Positions 1 through 7,609 of a DNA stretch of 64,000 nt are shown here, piece by piece (positions within the stretch are counted from its first letter, which is position 1; each line of letters opens with the position of its first letter). Under the pieces are notes generated by a model. It was not told the origin of the DNA. It made no database searches and saw only the letters and a list, made by a program, of their open reading frames with translations. Position numbers and translations under genes: made by a program. Source of the DNA: Serratia ficaria. GTDB taxonomy: Bacteria > Pseudomonadota > Gammaproteobacteria > Enterobacterales > Enterobacteriaceae. The stretch lies in assembly GCF_900187015.1 (NCBI RefSeq), contig NZ_LT906479.1, positions 3,658,001 to 3,722,000 of the forward strand, read 5' to 3'.

Positions 1-110
1 CGCAGCCGTTGAGCCCGCATCTGTTGACGACTGGATTGAGCAATCACCTCGTTTTGCTCGTTGACGATATCAACCCACTCGGTATCTGCAGCCTGACCCT
101 GTTCCGCCAT
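1..110 (-). CDS. yfcD: NUDIX hydrolase YfcD (N-terminal fragment, cut by window edge)
   Basis: Only the first 36 codons are present; the gene continues beyond position 1. The minus strand reads [10 protein letters not shown] and then [18 protein letters not shown], which matches the start of E. coli YfcD, a NUDIX hydrolase related to isopentenyl-diphosphate isomerase. The NUDIX box lies outside the window, so catalysis cannot be judged. It lies just downstream of yfcE in the same orientation, the same order as in E. coli. The assignment rests on the short N-terminus plus synteny. Confidence 0.8.
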   Translation of the reverse strand, partial: MAEQGQAADTEWVDIVNEQNEVIAQSSRQQMRAQRL

Positions 111-200
111 CCTCTAAAACCTTCTATTTTGGCGCGATGCATCCCGCGCACTGGTTAATCAATGAGTGTTTTTCAAAGATTTTTATGGTGTGTGTATAAA

Positions 201-752
201 TTAGTGCGTTAACGCCACCTCTGCAACAGCCTCGCCGCCGTCCAACGTGACCACACTCAAAATGCCCCGATCCAGTATGCCATAACTGGCCGGAAAGCCC
301 CCCTTGGGAATGCTGACCGAACCCGGATTGAAGCAGTAAATATCCCCCTGCCGCTCCGCCTGCGGCAGATGCGTGTGGCCGTAGACCAGCACATCGCCGG
401 AAGATAACGGCGGCGGTGTCGAGGGATGATAAAGGTGACCGTGGGTCAAAAACAATCGTCTTTTTTGCCACAGCACCTGCTGCCAGGGCGCGGTGATGGG
501 AAACGCCAGCAGCATCTGGTCGACCTCGCTGTCGCAATTGCCGCGAACGGCGATGATCTTGTCGCTATAGCGATTCAATCGTTCGGCAACCTGAGCCGGC
601 TGATAGCCGGCCGGCAGCGCGTTGCGCGGGCCGTGATTCAGCAAATCGCCCAGAAGAATCAGCCAGTCGGCGGCGCTTTGTGCGAAGCGTTCCAGCACGC
701 GTTCGGTCGCGGGCAGCGAACCGTGGATATCCGAGGCAAACATCAGCTTCAT
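201..752 (-). CDS. yfcE: Metallophosphoesterase YfcE (phosphodiesterase)
   Basis: Cytoplasmic metal-dependent phosphodiesterase of the calcineurin-like/MJ0936 family; E. coli YfcE cleaves artificial phosphodiesters and its natural substrate is unknown. The metal-binding blocks are all visible: DIHG near residues 8-11, GDLLNHGPRN near 35-44, GNCD near 71-74, HGH near 104-106 and GHTH near 125-128. At 183 residues the length is close to the E. coli protein. An upstream in-frame ATG at 756-758 sits almost on the AAAGG ribosome site, whereas the ATG at 750-752 has 7-base spacing, so I chose the latter. Confidence in family is high, in start moderate. Confidence 0.93.
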   Translation of the reverse strand: MKLMFASDIHGSLPATERVLERFAQSAADWLILLGDLLNHGPRNALPAGYQPAQVAERLNRYSDKIIAVRGNCDSEVDQMLLAFPITAPWQQVLWQKRRLFLTHGHLYHPSTPPPLSSGDVLVYGHTHLPQAERQGDIYCFNPGSVSIPKGGFPASYGILDRGILSVVTLDGGEAVAEVALTH

Positions 753-916
753 AACCATGCCTTTAACAGGGAAATAACCCCTATTCTAGCGCAACGTCGG
801 CGCGGGGGTTAGCATACGAGGCCGAGGGGGGTAAAAATCATTTATGCGACACGGCTAGCAGAAACAGACGCAGCGAACGGCCACCCGGGATTGCGCCGGC
901 ATCACTTTTCTAAAAT

Positions 917-935
917 AATGAAATGATATTTTGAT
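917..935 (+). promoter_or_regulatory. Predicted KdgR operator upstream of the kdgF-like gene
   Basis: AATGAAATGATATTTTGAT matches 17 of 19 positions of the KdgR consensus AATRAAAYRNYRTTTYATT. It ends about 45 bases before the cupin start codon, a normal place for a repressor operator. KdgR is the IclR-family repressor of pectin catabolism in Enterobacterales. The site is a pattern match only; that the downstream gene looks like kdgF supports it. Confidence 0.6.
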
Positions 936-981
936 TTAACCCGGCCCTAACCCCCTGGGCCATTTCATACCGAGGCATCGC

Positions 982-1305
982 ATGTTTATCCATAAGCAGC
1001 ACACCGCACTGGAAGACCTGGGCAATGGCGTAACGCGGCGCATATTGGCCCACGGCGGCGCCCTGATGGCGGTTGAGGTCAATTTTCAGAAAAATGCCGT
1101 GGGCCCGCTGCACAGCCACCCGCACGAGCAGCTGACCTATGTGTTATCCGGGCGTTTTCGCTTCACCATCGGCGATGAAACGCGCGAAGTGGCCGCCGGC
1201 GACACCCTGTACAAAAAGCCGCACGTGGTGCACGGCTGCGTCTGCCTGGAGGCCGGCACGCTGCTGGATACCTTTACGCCGCAGCGCGAAGATTTTTTGC
1301 GTTGA
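982..1305 (+). CDS. kdgF: KdgF-type cupin (unsaturated uronate linearisation)
   Basis: Single-domain cupin of 107 residues, close in length and sequence to KdgF of pectinolytic bacteria, which converts 4,5-unsaturated monouronates from pectin or alginate into the linear ketonised form. Cupin motif 1 gives likely metal ligands His44, His46 and Gln50, and motif 2 gives His84. The C-terminal block GTLLDTFTPQREDF, with Asp96, matches the conserved KdgF tail. No signal peptide, so cytoplasmic. It occupies the place of yfcF in E. coli. A KdgR-like operator lies just upstream. A generic cupin of unknown substrate is the alternative, but the tail and operator favour KdgF. Confidence 0.8.
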   Translation: MFIHKQHTALEDLGNGVTRRILAHGGALMAVEVNFQKNAVGPLHSHPHEQLTYVLSGRFRFTIGDETREVAAGDTLYKKPHVVHGCVCLEAGTLLDTFTPQREDFLR

Positions 1306-1508
1306 AACGCCCGCTGCCCGGCCGCGTTCGTCCGGCGAGAATTGTGATCCCGCTTGCGCAGATAGCATCGGACGAATCTCACATAGCCTGCTATCCTTAG
1401 CTGCTATTGTTGGTATCCCTATAGTCAGATCGCTGAAATACCTTTGTGCGCGGCGAAGACCGCAGCAACGTGTAATGAATTACAGATCACCTTACCGCAG
1501 GAGGCAAC

Positions 1509-2138
1509 ATGATTGACCTGTATTACGCGCCTACTCCCAATGGTCATAAAATTACCCTATTTTTGGAAGAGGTCGGCTTACCCTACCGTATCCACCGCGT
1601 AAACATCGGCGCCGGCGACCAGTTCAAGCCGGCGTTCCTGAGCATTTCCCCCAACAACAAGATCCCGGCCATCGTCGACCAACAGCCGGTGGACGGCGGC
1701 GCGCCAATCAGCCTGTTCGAGTCCGGCGAAATTCTGCTGTATCTGGCGGAGAAGACCGGCAAACTGCTGAGCAAAGGGCTGCGCGAGCGCGCCGCCACGC
1801 TGCAGTGGCTGTTCTGGCAGGTGGCGGGCTTCGGGCCGATGCTCGGGCAGAACCATCATTTCAACCACTACGCCCCGCAGCCGGTGCCGTACGCCATCGA
1901 GCGTTACCATCTGGAAACCAAACGGCTGTATGGCGTGCTGGAAGCCGAGCTGCAAAAACACCCGTACCTGGGCGGCGACAATTACAGCATCGCCGATATC
2001 GCCACCTACCCCTGGGTGGTGTCGCATCCGCGCCAGCGCGTTGACCTGGCGGATTACCCGGCGGTGCGCAACTGGTTCGAACGCATCAGCAACCGGCCGG
2101 CGACCGAACGCGCCTACAAGCTGGCCGAGCAGGCTTAA
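1509..2138 (+). CDS. yfcG: Disulfide-bond oxidoreductase YfcG (Nu-class GST)
   Basis: Glutathione-S-transferase-fold enzyme; E. coli YfcG has GSH-dependent disulfide reductase activity and binds glutathione disulfide. N-terminal thioredoxin-like domain (about 1-85) begins MIDLYYAPTPNGHKITLF, with the Thr9 and Asn11 positions that replace the usual Tyr or Ser. The alpha-helical domain follows with GPMLGQNHHFNHYAPQ. There is no active-site cysteine, as expected. 209 residues, near the family length. A GGAGG ribosome site precedes the ATG by 6 bases (GCAGGAGGCAACATG). Confidence 0.95.
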   Translation: MIDLYYAPTPNGHKITLFLEEVGLPYRIHRVNIGAGDQFKPAFLSISPNNKIPAIVDQQPVDGGAPISLFESGEILLYLAEKTGKLLSKGLRERAATLQWLFWQVAGFGPMLGQNHHFNHYAPQPVPYAIERYHLETKRLYGVLEAELQKHPYLGGDNYSIADIATYPWVVSHPRQRVDLADYPAVRNWFERISNRPATERAYKLAEQA

Positions 2139-2243
2139 GCCTTCCCGACTCCCCGGCCGAGCGGGGAGTTAGCCCGTTCGTTATCATTTCCCCACTTTCC
2201 GTGTATTCTGAGCGCCAATAATCAGACCTGTGGAGAATCTCTG

Positions 2244-2615
2244 ATGTCATTCAGTCAACCCGACGCCATTATTCGTATCAAAAATCTGCGGTTGCGTACT
2301 TTCATCGGTATCAAGGAAGAAGAAATCAACAACCGCCAGGACATCCTGATTAACGTGGTGATCCACTACCCGGCAGATACAGCGCGCAACAGCGAGAATA
2401 TCGACGATGCGCTCAACTACCGCACCATCACCAAGGCGATCATTCGTCACGTTGAGGATAACCGCTTCGCCCTGCTGGAAAAATTAACTCAGGATGTGCT
2501 CGATATCGTGAAAGAACACGCCTGGGTAACCTATGCTGAAGTAGAGATAGATAAACTATTGGCCCTGCGCTATGCCGACTCGGTTTCCATGACCATGAGC
2601 TATCGCCGGGACTAA
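2244..2615 (+). CDS. folX: Dihydroneopterin triphosphate 2'-epimerase FolX
   Basis: Converts 7,8-dihydroneopterin triphosphate to dihydromonapterin triphosphate, feeding tetrahydromonapterin synthesis. The protein has 123 residues with the FolB/FolX fold signatures [18 protein letters not shown] at the N-terminus and [18 protein letters not shown] at the C-terminus. RTFIGI and length distinguish FolX from FolB. It lies 16 bases before yfcH in the same direction, probably co-transcribed, the same order as in E. coli. Confidence 0.95.
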   Translation: MSFSQPDAIIRIKNLRLRTFIGIKEEEINNRQDILINVVIHYPADTARNSENIDDALNYRTITKAIIRHVEDNRFALLEKLTQDVLDIVKEHAWVTYAEVEIDKLLALRYADSVSMTMSYRRD

Positions 2616-2631
2616 CTCAGGGAGACAGATC

Positions 2632-3549
2632 ATGCGAGTCCTGATCACCGGCGCAACGGGATTGATCGGCAGCAGCCTGACGGCGCGCTTGCTGGCGCTT
2701 TCCCACCAGATAACCGTGCTGACGCGCGACCTGCAGCGCGCGCGCAGCCGCCTCGGCGAGCTGCCCGACTATTGGCAGACGCTGGATGACCGGACCTCGC
2801 TGGACGAATTCGATGCGGTGATCAACCTGGCCGGCGAACCCATCGCCGACAAACGCTGGAGCGCGGCGCAGAAAGAGCGCCTGTGCCGCAGCCGCTGGGA
2901 TCTGACCGAACGGCTGGCGGCGCTGATCAAGGCCGGCAGCACGCCGCCCAGGGTGCTGATTTCCGGCTCCGCCGTCGGTTATTACGGCGATCAGGGGCAG
3001 GCGGTGGTTACGGAAGAAGAAGCCCCGCATGACGAGTTCACCCACCAGCTGTGCCAACGCTGGGAATCCCTGGCGCTGCGGGCGCAGAGCGACGCCACCC
3101 GGGTCTGCCTGCTGCGCACCGGCGTGGTGCTGGCGCCGCAGGGCGGCGCTTTGGCCAAAATGCTGCCGCCGTTCCGGCTGGGCCTCGGCGGCCCGATTGG
3201 CGACGGCCGGCAGTACCTGCCGTGGATCCACCTGGAAGACATGGTCAACGGCATCGTCTTCCTGCTGGAGCACGAAACCCTGCAGGGCCCGTTCAATATG
3301 GTCGCGCCTTATCCGGTGCACAATGAACAGTTCGCCGCCCAGTTGGCCAACGTGCTCGACCGCCCGGCGTTTATGCGGGTGCCGGCTTTCGCCATGCGTT
3401 TATTGATGGGGGAAGCCGCGGTGCTGGTGCTCGGCGGCCAGCGGGCGGTGCCGAAACGTCTGGAGGAAGCCGGCTTCCATTTCCGCTATCTGGAACTGGA
3501 GCAGGCGCTGGACGATGTTATCAATCAGCGGGCCGCGGCGGCCCGCTGA
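2632..3549 (+). CDS. yfcH: Epimerase-family NAD(P)-binding protein YfcH (DUF1731)
   Basis: Extended short-chain dehydrogenase/epimerase of unknown substrate. The Rossmann motif GATGLIG lies at residues 7-13. An [11 protein letters not shown] segment near 110-120 carries the SDR-like tyrosine region, and the C-terminal 45 residues form the DUF1731 domain ([19 protein letters not shown]). At 305 residues it has the usual length. A GGGAG ribosome site precedes the ATG. It ends 5 bases from the convergent hisP. The last codons form an inverted repeat (CAGCGGGCCG/CGGCCCGCTG) that may assist termination. Confidence 0.93.
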   Translation: MRVLITGATGLIGSSLTARLLALSHQITVLTRDLQRARSRLGELPDYWQTLDDRTSLDEFDAVINLAGEPIADKRWSAAQKERLCRSRWDLTERLAALIKAGSTPPRVLISGSAVGYYGDQGQAVVTEEEAPHDEFTHQLCQRWESLALRAQSDATRVCLLRTGVVLAPQGGALAKMLPPFRLGLGGPIGDGRQYLPWIHLEDMVNGIVFLLEHETLQGPFNMVAPYPVHNEQFAAQLANVLDRPAFMRVPAFAMRLLMGEAAVLVLGGQRAVPKRLEEAGFHFRYLELEQALDDVINQRAAAAR

Positions 3550-3554
3550 GGGGA

Positions 3555-4328
3555 TTATTTCAACGCGCCGGACAGGAACTGCTGCAGGCGCGGGCTTTTA
3601 GGGTTGCCAAACAGCTCGGCCGGCGGCCCCTGCTCTTCAATCAGCCCCTTGTGCAGGAAAATCACATGGCTGGAAACGTGGCGCGCAAACTCCATTTCGT
3701 GCGTCACCACCACCATGGTTTTCCCCTCCTCCGCCAGCTTTTGCATGATGCGCAGCACTTCGCCCACCAGCTCGGGATCCAGCGCCGAGGTCGGTTCGTC
3801 AAACAGCAATACCTCCGGCTCCATCGCCAACGCGCGGGCGATGGAAACGCGCTGCTGCTGGCCGCCAGACAGATGCACCGGGTATTTGCCGCGCGCGCGT
3901 TCGTCGATGCCGACCTTGTCCAGGTAGCGCACCGCGCGCTCGCGCGCTTCGGCCTTGCTGAGCCCCAGCACCTGCACCGGTGCCTCCATCACGTTCTCCA
4001 GCACCGTCATGTGGCTCCACAGGTTAAAATGCTGGAACACCATGGTCAGGCGGGTGCGCAGCAGCTGCAGCTGTTTCTTGTCGAACACCTTCAGCTGGCC
4101 GTCCTTGTCGCGCACCATGCGGATATCTTCATTGTTCAGGCTGATCGAACCCTCGCTCGGTTTTTCGAGGAAGTTGATGCAGCGCAGGAAAGTGCTTTTG
4201 CCGGACCCTGAGGAACCGATGATGCTGATCACATCGCCGGCGTTGGCCGCCAGCGACACGCCTTTCAGCACCTCGTGGTCCCCATAGCGCTTATGCAGTT
4301 CCGTGACGGCTAATTTATTCTCAGACAT
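3555..4328 (-). CDS. hisP: Histidine ABC transporter ATPase HisP
   Basis: Cytoplasmic ATPase subunit, working as a dimer with the HisQ-HisM permease to energise histidine (and basic amino acid) import. Walker A GSSGSGKST at 38-46, signature LSGGQQQR at 153-160, Walker B VLLFDEP at 173-179 and the switch histidine at 210 are all intact. 257 residues equals the family norm. Last gene of hisJ-hisQ-hisM-hisP, starting 19 bases after hisM. Confidence 0.97.
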   Translation of the reverse strand: MSENKLAVTELHKRYGDHEVLKGVSLAANAGDVISIIGSSGSGKSTFLRCINFLEKPSEGSISLNNEDIRMVRDKDGQLKVFDKKQLQLLRTRLTMVFQHFNLWSHMTVLENVMEAPVQVLGLSKAEARERAVRYLDKVGIDERARGKYPVHLSGGQQQRVSIARALAMEPEVLLFDEPTSALDPELVGEVLRIMQKLAEEGKTMVVVTHEMEFARHVSSHVIFLHKGLIEEQGPPAELFGNPKSPRLQQFLSGALK

Positions 4329-4347
4329 GGTTTCTTCCCGTCATTTA

Positions 4348-5052
4348 TCAGTGGCTAACGTGTGCCATCCAGCGTTTCTCGGCTTTGCGGAACAGGCTGA
4401 TTAACACGTAGGAGATGATCAGATACAGCACCGCCGCAATGCCGAACGCATAGAACGGTTGATAGGTCGCGGCGTTGATGTCGCGCGCGATCTTCAGCAG
4501 GTCCGGCACGGTGGCGGTAAACGCCAGCGCGGTGGAGTGCAGCATCAGGATCACTTCGTTGCTGTAGGCCGGCAGCGCGGTGCGCAGCGCCGAGGGCAAA
4601 ATAATGCAGCGATACATCTTGAAGCGGGAAAAGCCGTAGGCGTTGGCCGCCTCGATTTCACCGTGCGGCACCGAACGGATCGCCCCGGCGAAGATCTCGG
4701 TGGTGTAGGCGCAGGTGTTGAGCGTCAGCGCCAAAATGGTGCAGTTGAGCCCGCTGCGGAAAAACGCGTTGAGGAACTCGCTGCCGCGCACGATCTCCAG
4801 GCTGTACATGCCGGAGTAGAACACCAGCAGCTGCACGTACAGCGGCGTGCCGCGAAACACGTAGGTATAGAGCCACACCGGAAAGCGCACCCATCTGATG
4901 GCGGAAACGCGCGCCACCGCCATCGGGATCGCCAGCAGGCCGCCCATCACCACCGACGCGATCAGCAGCCACAGCGTCACCGCCACGCCGGTGAAGCGAT
5001 AGCCGTCGCTCCACAACAGCGACTGCCAATACTGTTGCAAAATGTCGATCAT
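4348..5052 (-). CDS. hisM: Histidine ABC transporter permease HisM
   Basis: Inner-membrane permease of 234 residues, with about five hydrophobic segments and the cytoplasmic EAA loop (EIEAANAYGFSRFKMYR) that contacts HisP. It pairs with HisQ. Its start overlaps the stop of hisQ by 4 bases (ATGA), implying translational coupling and balanced production of the two permease halves. Confidence 0.96.
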   Translation of the reverse strand: MIDILQQYWQSLLWSDGYRFTGVAVTLWLLIASVVMGGLLAIPMAVARVSAIRWVRFPVWLYTYVFRGTPLYVQLLVFYSGMYSLEIVRGSEFLNAFFRSGLNCTILALTLNTCAYTTEIFAGAIRSVPHGEIEAANAYGFSRFKMYRCIILPSALRTALPAYSNEVILMLHSTALAFTATVPDLLKIARDINAATYQPFYAFGIAAVLYLIISYVLISLFRKAEKRWMAHVSH

Positions 5053-5735
5053 AGTTCGGCCCTCTTGACGCCCAATGAATAACGCCGTTCAAGCCACAGC
5101 AACACGCCGTTGGAAACGGTGGTGAAGATCAGATAAACCACGCCGGCCACGATGGCGAAGAAGAACGGCTGGTAGGTGCCTTTACCGGCCAGCTGCGTGG
5201 CTTTCACCACGTCGTTCAGGCCAAGGATAGACACCAGCGCCGTCGCCTTCAGGATCACCTGCCAGTTGTTGCCGATGCCCGGCAAGGCGAAGCGCATCAT
5301 CGCCGGGAACAGAATGCGGCGGAAAATCTGCGCGCCGGTAAACCCGTAGGCCGTCGCCGCCTCGATCTGCCCTTTCGGCACCGCCATGAAGGCGCCGCGG
5401 AAGGTTTCGGTGAAATAGGCGCCATAAATGAAACCGAGGGTAATGATGCCGGCGCTGAGGGGATCGATATCGATTTGTGAGAAACCGAGCAGCTCGGTAA
5501 CGTGGTTCAGCGCAATCTGCAGGCCGTAGAAAATCAGCAGCATCAGCACCAGATCGGGCACGCCGCGGATCAGCGTGGTATAAGCGCCAAACAGCGTGGA
5601 GATCAGCGGGTTATGCGAGAGTTTTCCGCCGGCGCCGATCAAACCGATCACCACCGCCAGCAAAACGGAGCTGAGGGCCAGCTCCAGCGTTACCAGAGCG
5701 CCCTCGAAAATCAATTGGGAATAGCCTTGCAGCAT
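5049..5735 (-). CDS. hisQ: Histidine ABC transporter permease HisQ
   Basis: Inner-membrane permease of 228 residues and partner of HisM. The EAA loop is QIEAATAYGFTGAQIFRR. The N-terminus MLQGYSQLIFEGALVTLELAL is typical of HisQ. It starts 83 bases after hisJ, and that gap carries a strong hairpin likely to let the binding protein be made in excess over the membrane subunits. Confidence 0.96.
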   Translation of the reverse strand: MLQGYSQLIFEGALVTLELALSSVLLAVVIGLIGAGGKLSHNPLISTLFGAYTTLIRGVPDLVLMLLIFYGLQIALNHVTELLGFSQIDIDPLSAGIITLGFIYGAYFTETFRGAFMAVPKGQIEAATAYGFTGAQIFRRILFPAMMRFALPGIGNNWQVILKATALVSILGLNDVVKATQLAGKGTYQPFFFAIVAGVVYLIFTTVSNGVLLWLERRYSLGVKRAEL

Positions 5736-5767
5736 TTACTTCATCCTGTCGTCTAGGATCCGAACCA

Positions 5768-5791
5768 GCGGGGCCGGCAGGCCGGCCCCGC
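5768..5791 (-). repeat. REP-like GC-rich hairpin in the hisJ-hisQ gap
   Basis: GCGGGGCCGGC and its exact reverse complement GCCGGCCCCGC flank two bases, giving a perfect 11-bp stem. There is no U-tract, so full termination is unlikely. Its position between the binding-protein gene and the first permease gene is where Salmonella carries a REP element, known to protect upstream hisJ mRNA. Role here is inferred from position and strength. Confidence 0.65.
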
Positions 5792-5818
5792 AGTCACAGC
5801 ATGGAAGGGTATGCGGCA

Positions 5819-6601
5819 TCAGCCGCCGTAGACGTCGAAGTCGAAGTATTTTTTCGCGTATTTGTCGTAAGTGCCGTCTTTGCGCATCTCGGCGAAGGCT
5901 TTATCCAGCGCCGCCTTCAGCTCGGTATCGGTCTTGCGCAGCCCCATGCCGGTGCCGACGCCGAAGAATTTGTCATCTTTCACCGATTCGCCGGCAAACG
6001 CATAGTCTTTGCCCGGCGGCTGTTTCAGGAAGCCGTCGCTGCCCGCCACTTCATCCTGGAAGGCGGCATCGATGCGGCCGGAGGCCAGATCGGCGTAGAC
6101 CAAATCCTGGTTCTGGTAAGGCACGACCGTCACGCCCTTCGGCTGCCACATGGCGTTGGCGTATGCTTCCTGGGTGGTGCCTTGCAGCACGCCGACGCTC
6201 TTGCCTTTCAGCGCGCCCACGGTCGGCAGCAGCCTGGAGCCTTTCGGCGCAATCAGGCGGGCGTTGGCCGCGTACAGTTTGTCGGTGAAGGCAATTTCCT
6301 GCTGGCGTTTTTCGGTAATGGACAATGAAGAGATGATAGCGTCGATTTTTTTCGCTTTCAGGGACGGGATCAGCGCGTCGAAGTCGCTCTCCACGAAGGT
6401 GCACTGGGTATTTATGCGTTTGCACAGCTCTTTGGCCAAATCGATATCGAACCCAACCAGTTCGCCCTTGGCATTTTTGGATTCAAATGGTGCATAGGTC
6501 GGATCGGTACCTATCTTCAGCGTCGATGGTACGGCGGCAAATGCGTTGCTTGCTGCGCTCAAAGCCAAGACTAAAGGAAGAACCTTAACCAGCTTTTTCA
6601 T
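5819..6601 (-). CDS. hisJ: Periplasmic histidine/basic amino acid binding protein HisJ
   Basis: Periplasmic receptor delivering histidine (and possibly Arg/Lys/ornithine) to HisQMP. Signal peptide of about 22 residues ([22 protein letters not shown]). The mature part begins with the family pattern [21 protein letters not shown], has the disulfide pair in CKRINTQC, and ends in DFDVYGG as HisJ does. Some internal stretches ([21 protein letters not shown]) are closer to ArgT. E. coli and Salmonella carry argT beside hisJ; only one receptor gene is present here, so it may serve both roles. Confidence 0.93.
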   Translation of the reverse strand: MKKLVKVLPLVLALSAASNAFAAVPSTLKIGTDPTYAPFESKNAKGELVGFDIDLAKELCKRINTQCTFVESDFDALIPSLKAKKIDAIISSLSITEKRQQEIAFTDKLYAANARLIAPKGSRLLPTVGALKGKSVGVLQGTTQEAYANAMWQPKGVTVVPYQNQDLVYADLASGRIDAAFQDEVAGSDGFLKQPPGKDYAFAGESVKDDKFFGVGTGMGLRKTDTELKAALDKAFAEMRKDGTYDKYAKKYFDFDVYGG

Positions 6602-6664
6602 AAATCACCCTCAAATTGATTTTTTTGATGCCACTACGGACATTACTTTCCCCACCAAATCAAT

Positions 6665-6681
6665 TTGCAGTAATCGTGCCA
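6665..6681 (-). promoter_or_regulatory. Sigma-54 (RpoN) promoter for hisJQMP
   Basis: The minus strand reads TGGCACGATTACTGCAA. It has the invariant GG (-24) and GC (-12) exactly 10 bases apart and a full TGGCACG; only the first T of the TTGC block differs. It sits about 65 bases before the hisJ start. Nitrogen-regulated sigma-54 promoters are known for argT in Salmonella. Seen directly as a pattern; function inferred. Confidence 0.72.
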
Positions 6682-6829
6682 CATTGAGTGCTGCGGACGG
6701 AGGGAACGACTCCGACCTTCACAAAACTGTTTCCCGGGACGATAACCGCAAAAATAAACCGGCCGGTCAGGGCCGCGCCACTGGCGACCGCGAAATATCG
6801 GCGCCATGAAACAGTGAGCGTGATGAAGT

Positions 6830-6846
6830 GGGATCATTATGGTGCA
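6830..6846 (-). promoter_or_regulatory. Possible NtrC enhancer half-site upstream of hisJ
   Basis: The minus strand reads TGCACCATAATGATCCC. The left half is a perfect NtrC arm (TGCACCA); the right half matches 4 of 7 positions. It lies about 150 bases upstream of the sigma-54 promoter, a normal enhancer distance. A second weaker TGCACAA arm occurs at 6873-6879. The 303-base gap 6602-6904 holds these sites and no convincing gene. Confidence 0.4.
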
Positions 6847-6904
6847 TGCGCCGCCCTAATTCAGTGCGGTGTTGCACAAATGTACCAATTTGGGGATAAA
6901 ACCG

Positions 6905-7477
6905 TTAACTGGGGCCTTGCCAGCGGGTGAACAAATCTACCGGCAATTCAATGTCGAACTGATCGATCACCCGATTGACGGTCTGATCGATGATGTCGTC
7001 CACGCTGTTCGGCAGATGATAAAACGCCGGCACCGGCGGCATGATCACCGCGCCCATTTCCGCCGCCTGGGTCATCAGGCGCAGGTGGCCGAGGTGCAGC
7101 GGCGTTTCCCGCACGCACAGCACCAGCCGGCGGCGCTCTTTCAACACCACGTCGGCGGCGCGGGTCAGCAAGCCGTCGCTGTAGCTGTTGACGATGCCCG
7201 ACAAGGTTTTGATTGAACAGGGTAAAATGACCATGCCCAGGGTTTTGAACGATCCGGAGGAGATGCCGGCGGCGATATCGCGCGCATCGTGCACCACGTC
7301 GGCCAACGCCTGCACTTCGCGCAGGCTGAGCGGGGTTTCCAGCGCCAGCGTTTGCCGCGCCGCATTGCTCATCACCAGGTGGGTTTCCACATCCGCGACG
7401 TCGCGCAAAACCTGCAACAGGCGCACGCCGTAGATAGCGCCGCTGGCGCCGGAAATGCCGATGATGAGTCGTTTCAT
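6905..7477 (-). CDS. ubiX: Flavin prenyltransferase UbiX
   Basis: Makes the prenylated FMN cofactor used by the decarboxylase UbiD in ubiquinone synthesis. 190 residues starting MKRLIIGISGASGAIYG, with the flavin-binding GISGASG near 7-13. The open frame extends 17 codons upstream, but homologues begin at MKRLIIG, so the start at 7475-7477 is chosen. E. coli keeps the same ubiX-purF neighbourhood. Confidence 0.95.
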   Translation of the reverse strand: MKRLIIGISGASGAIYGVRLLQVLRDVADVETHLVMSNAARQTLALETPLSLREVQALADVVHDARDIAAGISSGSFKTLGMVILPCSIKTLSGIVNSYSDGLLTRAADVVLKERRRLVLCVRETPLHLGHLRLMTQAAEMGAVIMPPVPAFYHLPNSVDDIIDQTVNRVIDQFDIELPVDLFTRWQGPS

Positions 7478-7560
7478 AAAGCTGGCCTCTGCCATGAAAA
7501 ATATAGGATCAGGCAAACTTTGCCGCAATGGCGAGGGATAAGCAAGTCAGGGAGGGATAA

Positions 7561-7586
7561 TGCACCGCGACGGACGCCGCGGTGCA
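7561..7586 (-). terminator. Hairpin downstream of purF
   Basis: TGCACCGCG and CGCGGTGCA form a 9-bp stem with an 8-base loop, 24 bases after the purF stop on the minus strand. The following U-run is poor, so this is a weak or Rho-assisted terminator, or an mRNA 3' stabiliser. Confidence 0.45.
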
Positions 7587-7609
7587 CCTTGGCAGCACAA
7601 CGCCGGCGC

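Noticed and set aside
426..812. Plus-strand open frame of 128 codons over yfcE
   Set aside because: Shadow of yfcE; no start signal or homology.
3527..3549. Terminator at the yfcH end
   Set aside because: The inverted repeat is within coding sequence and has no U-tract, so it is mentioned but not listed as a terminator.
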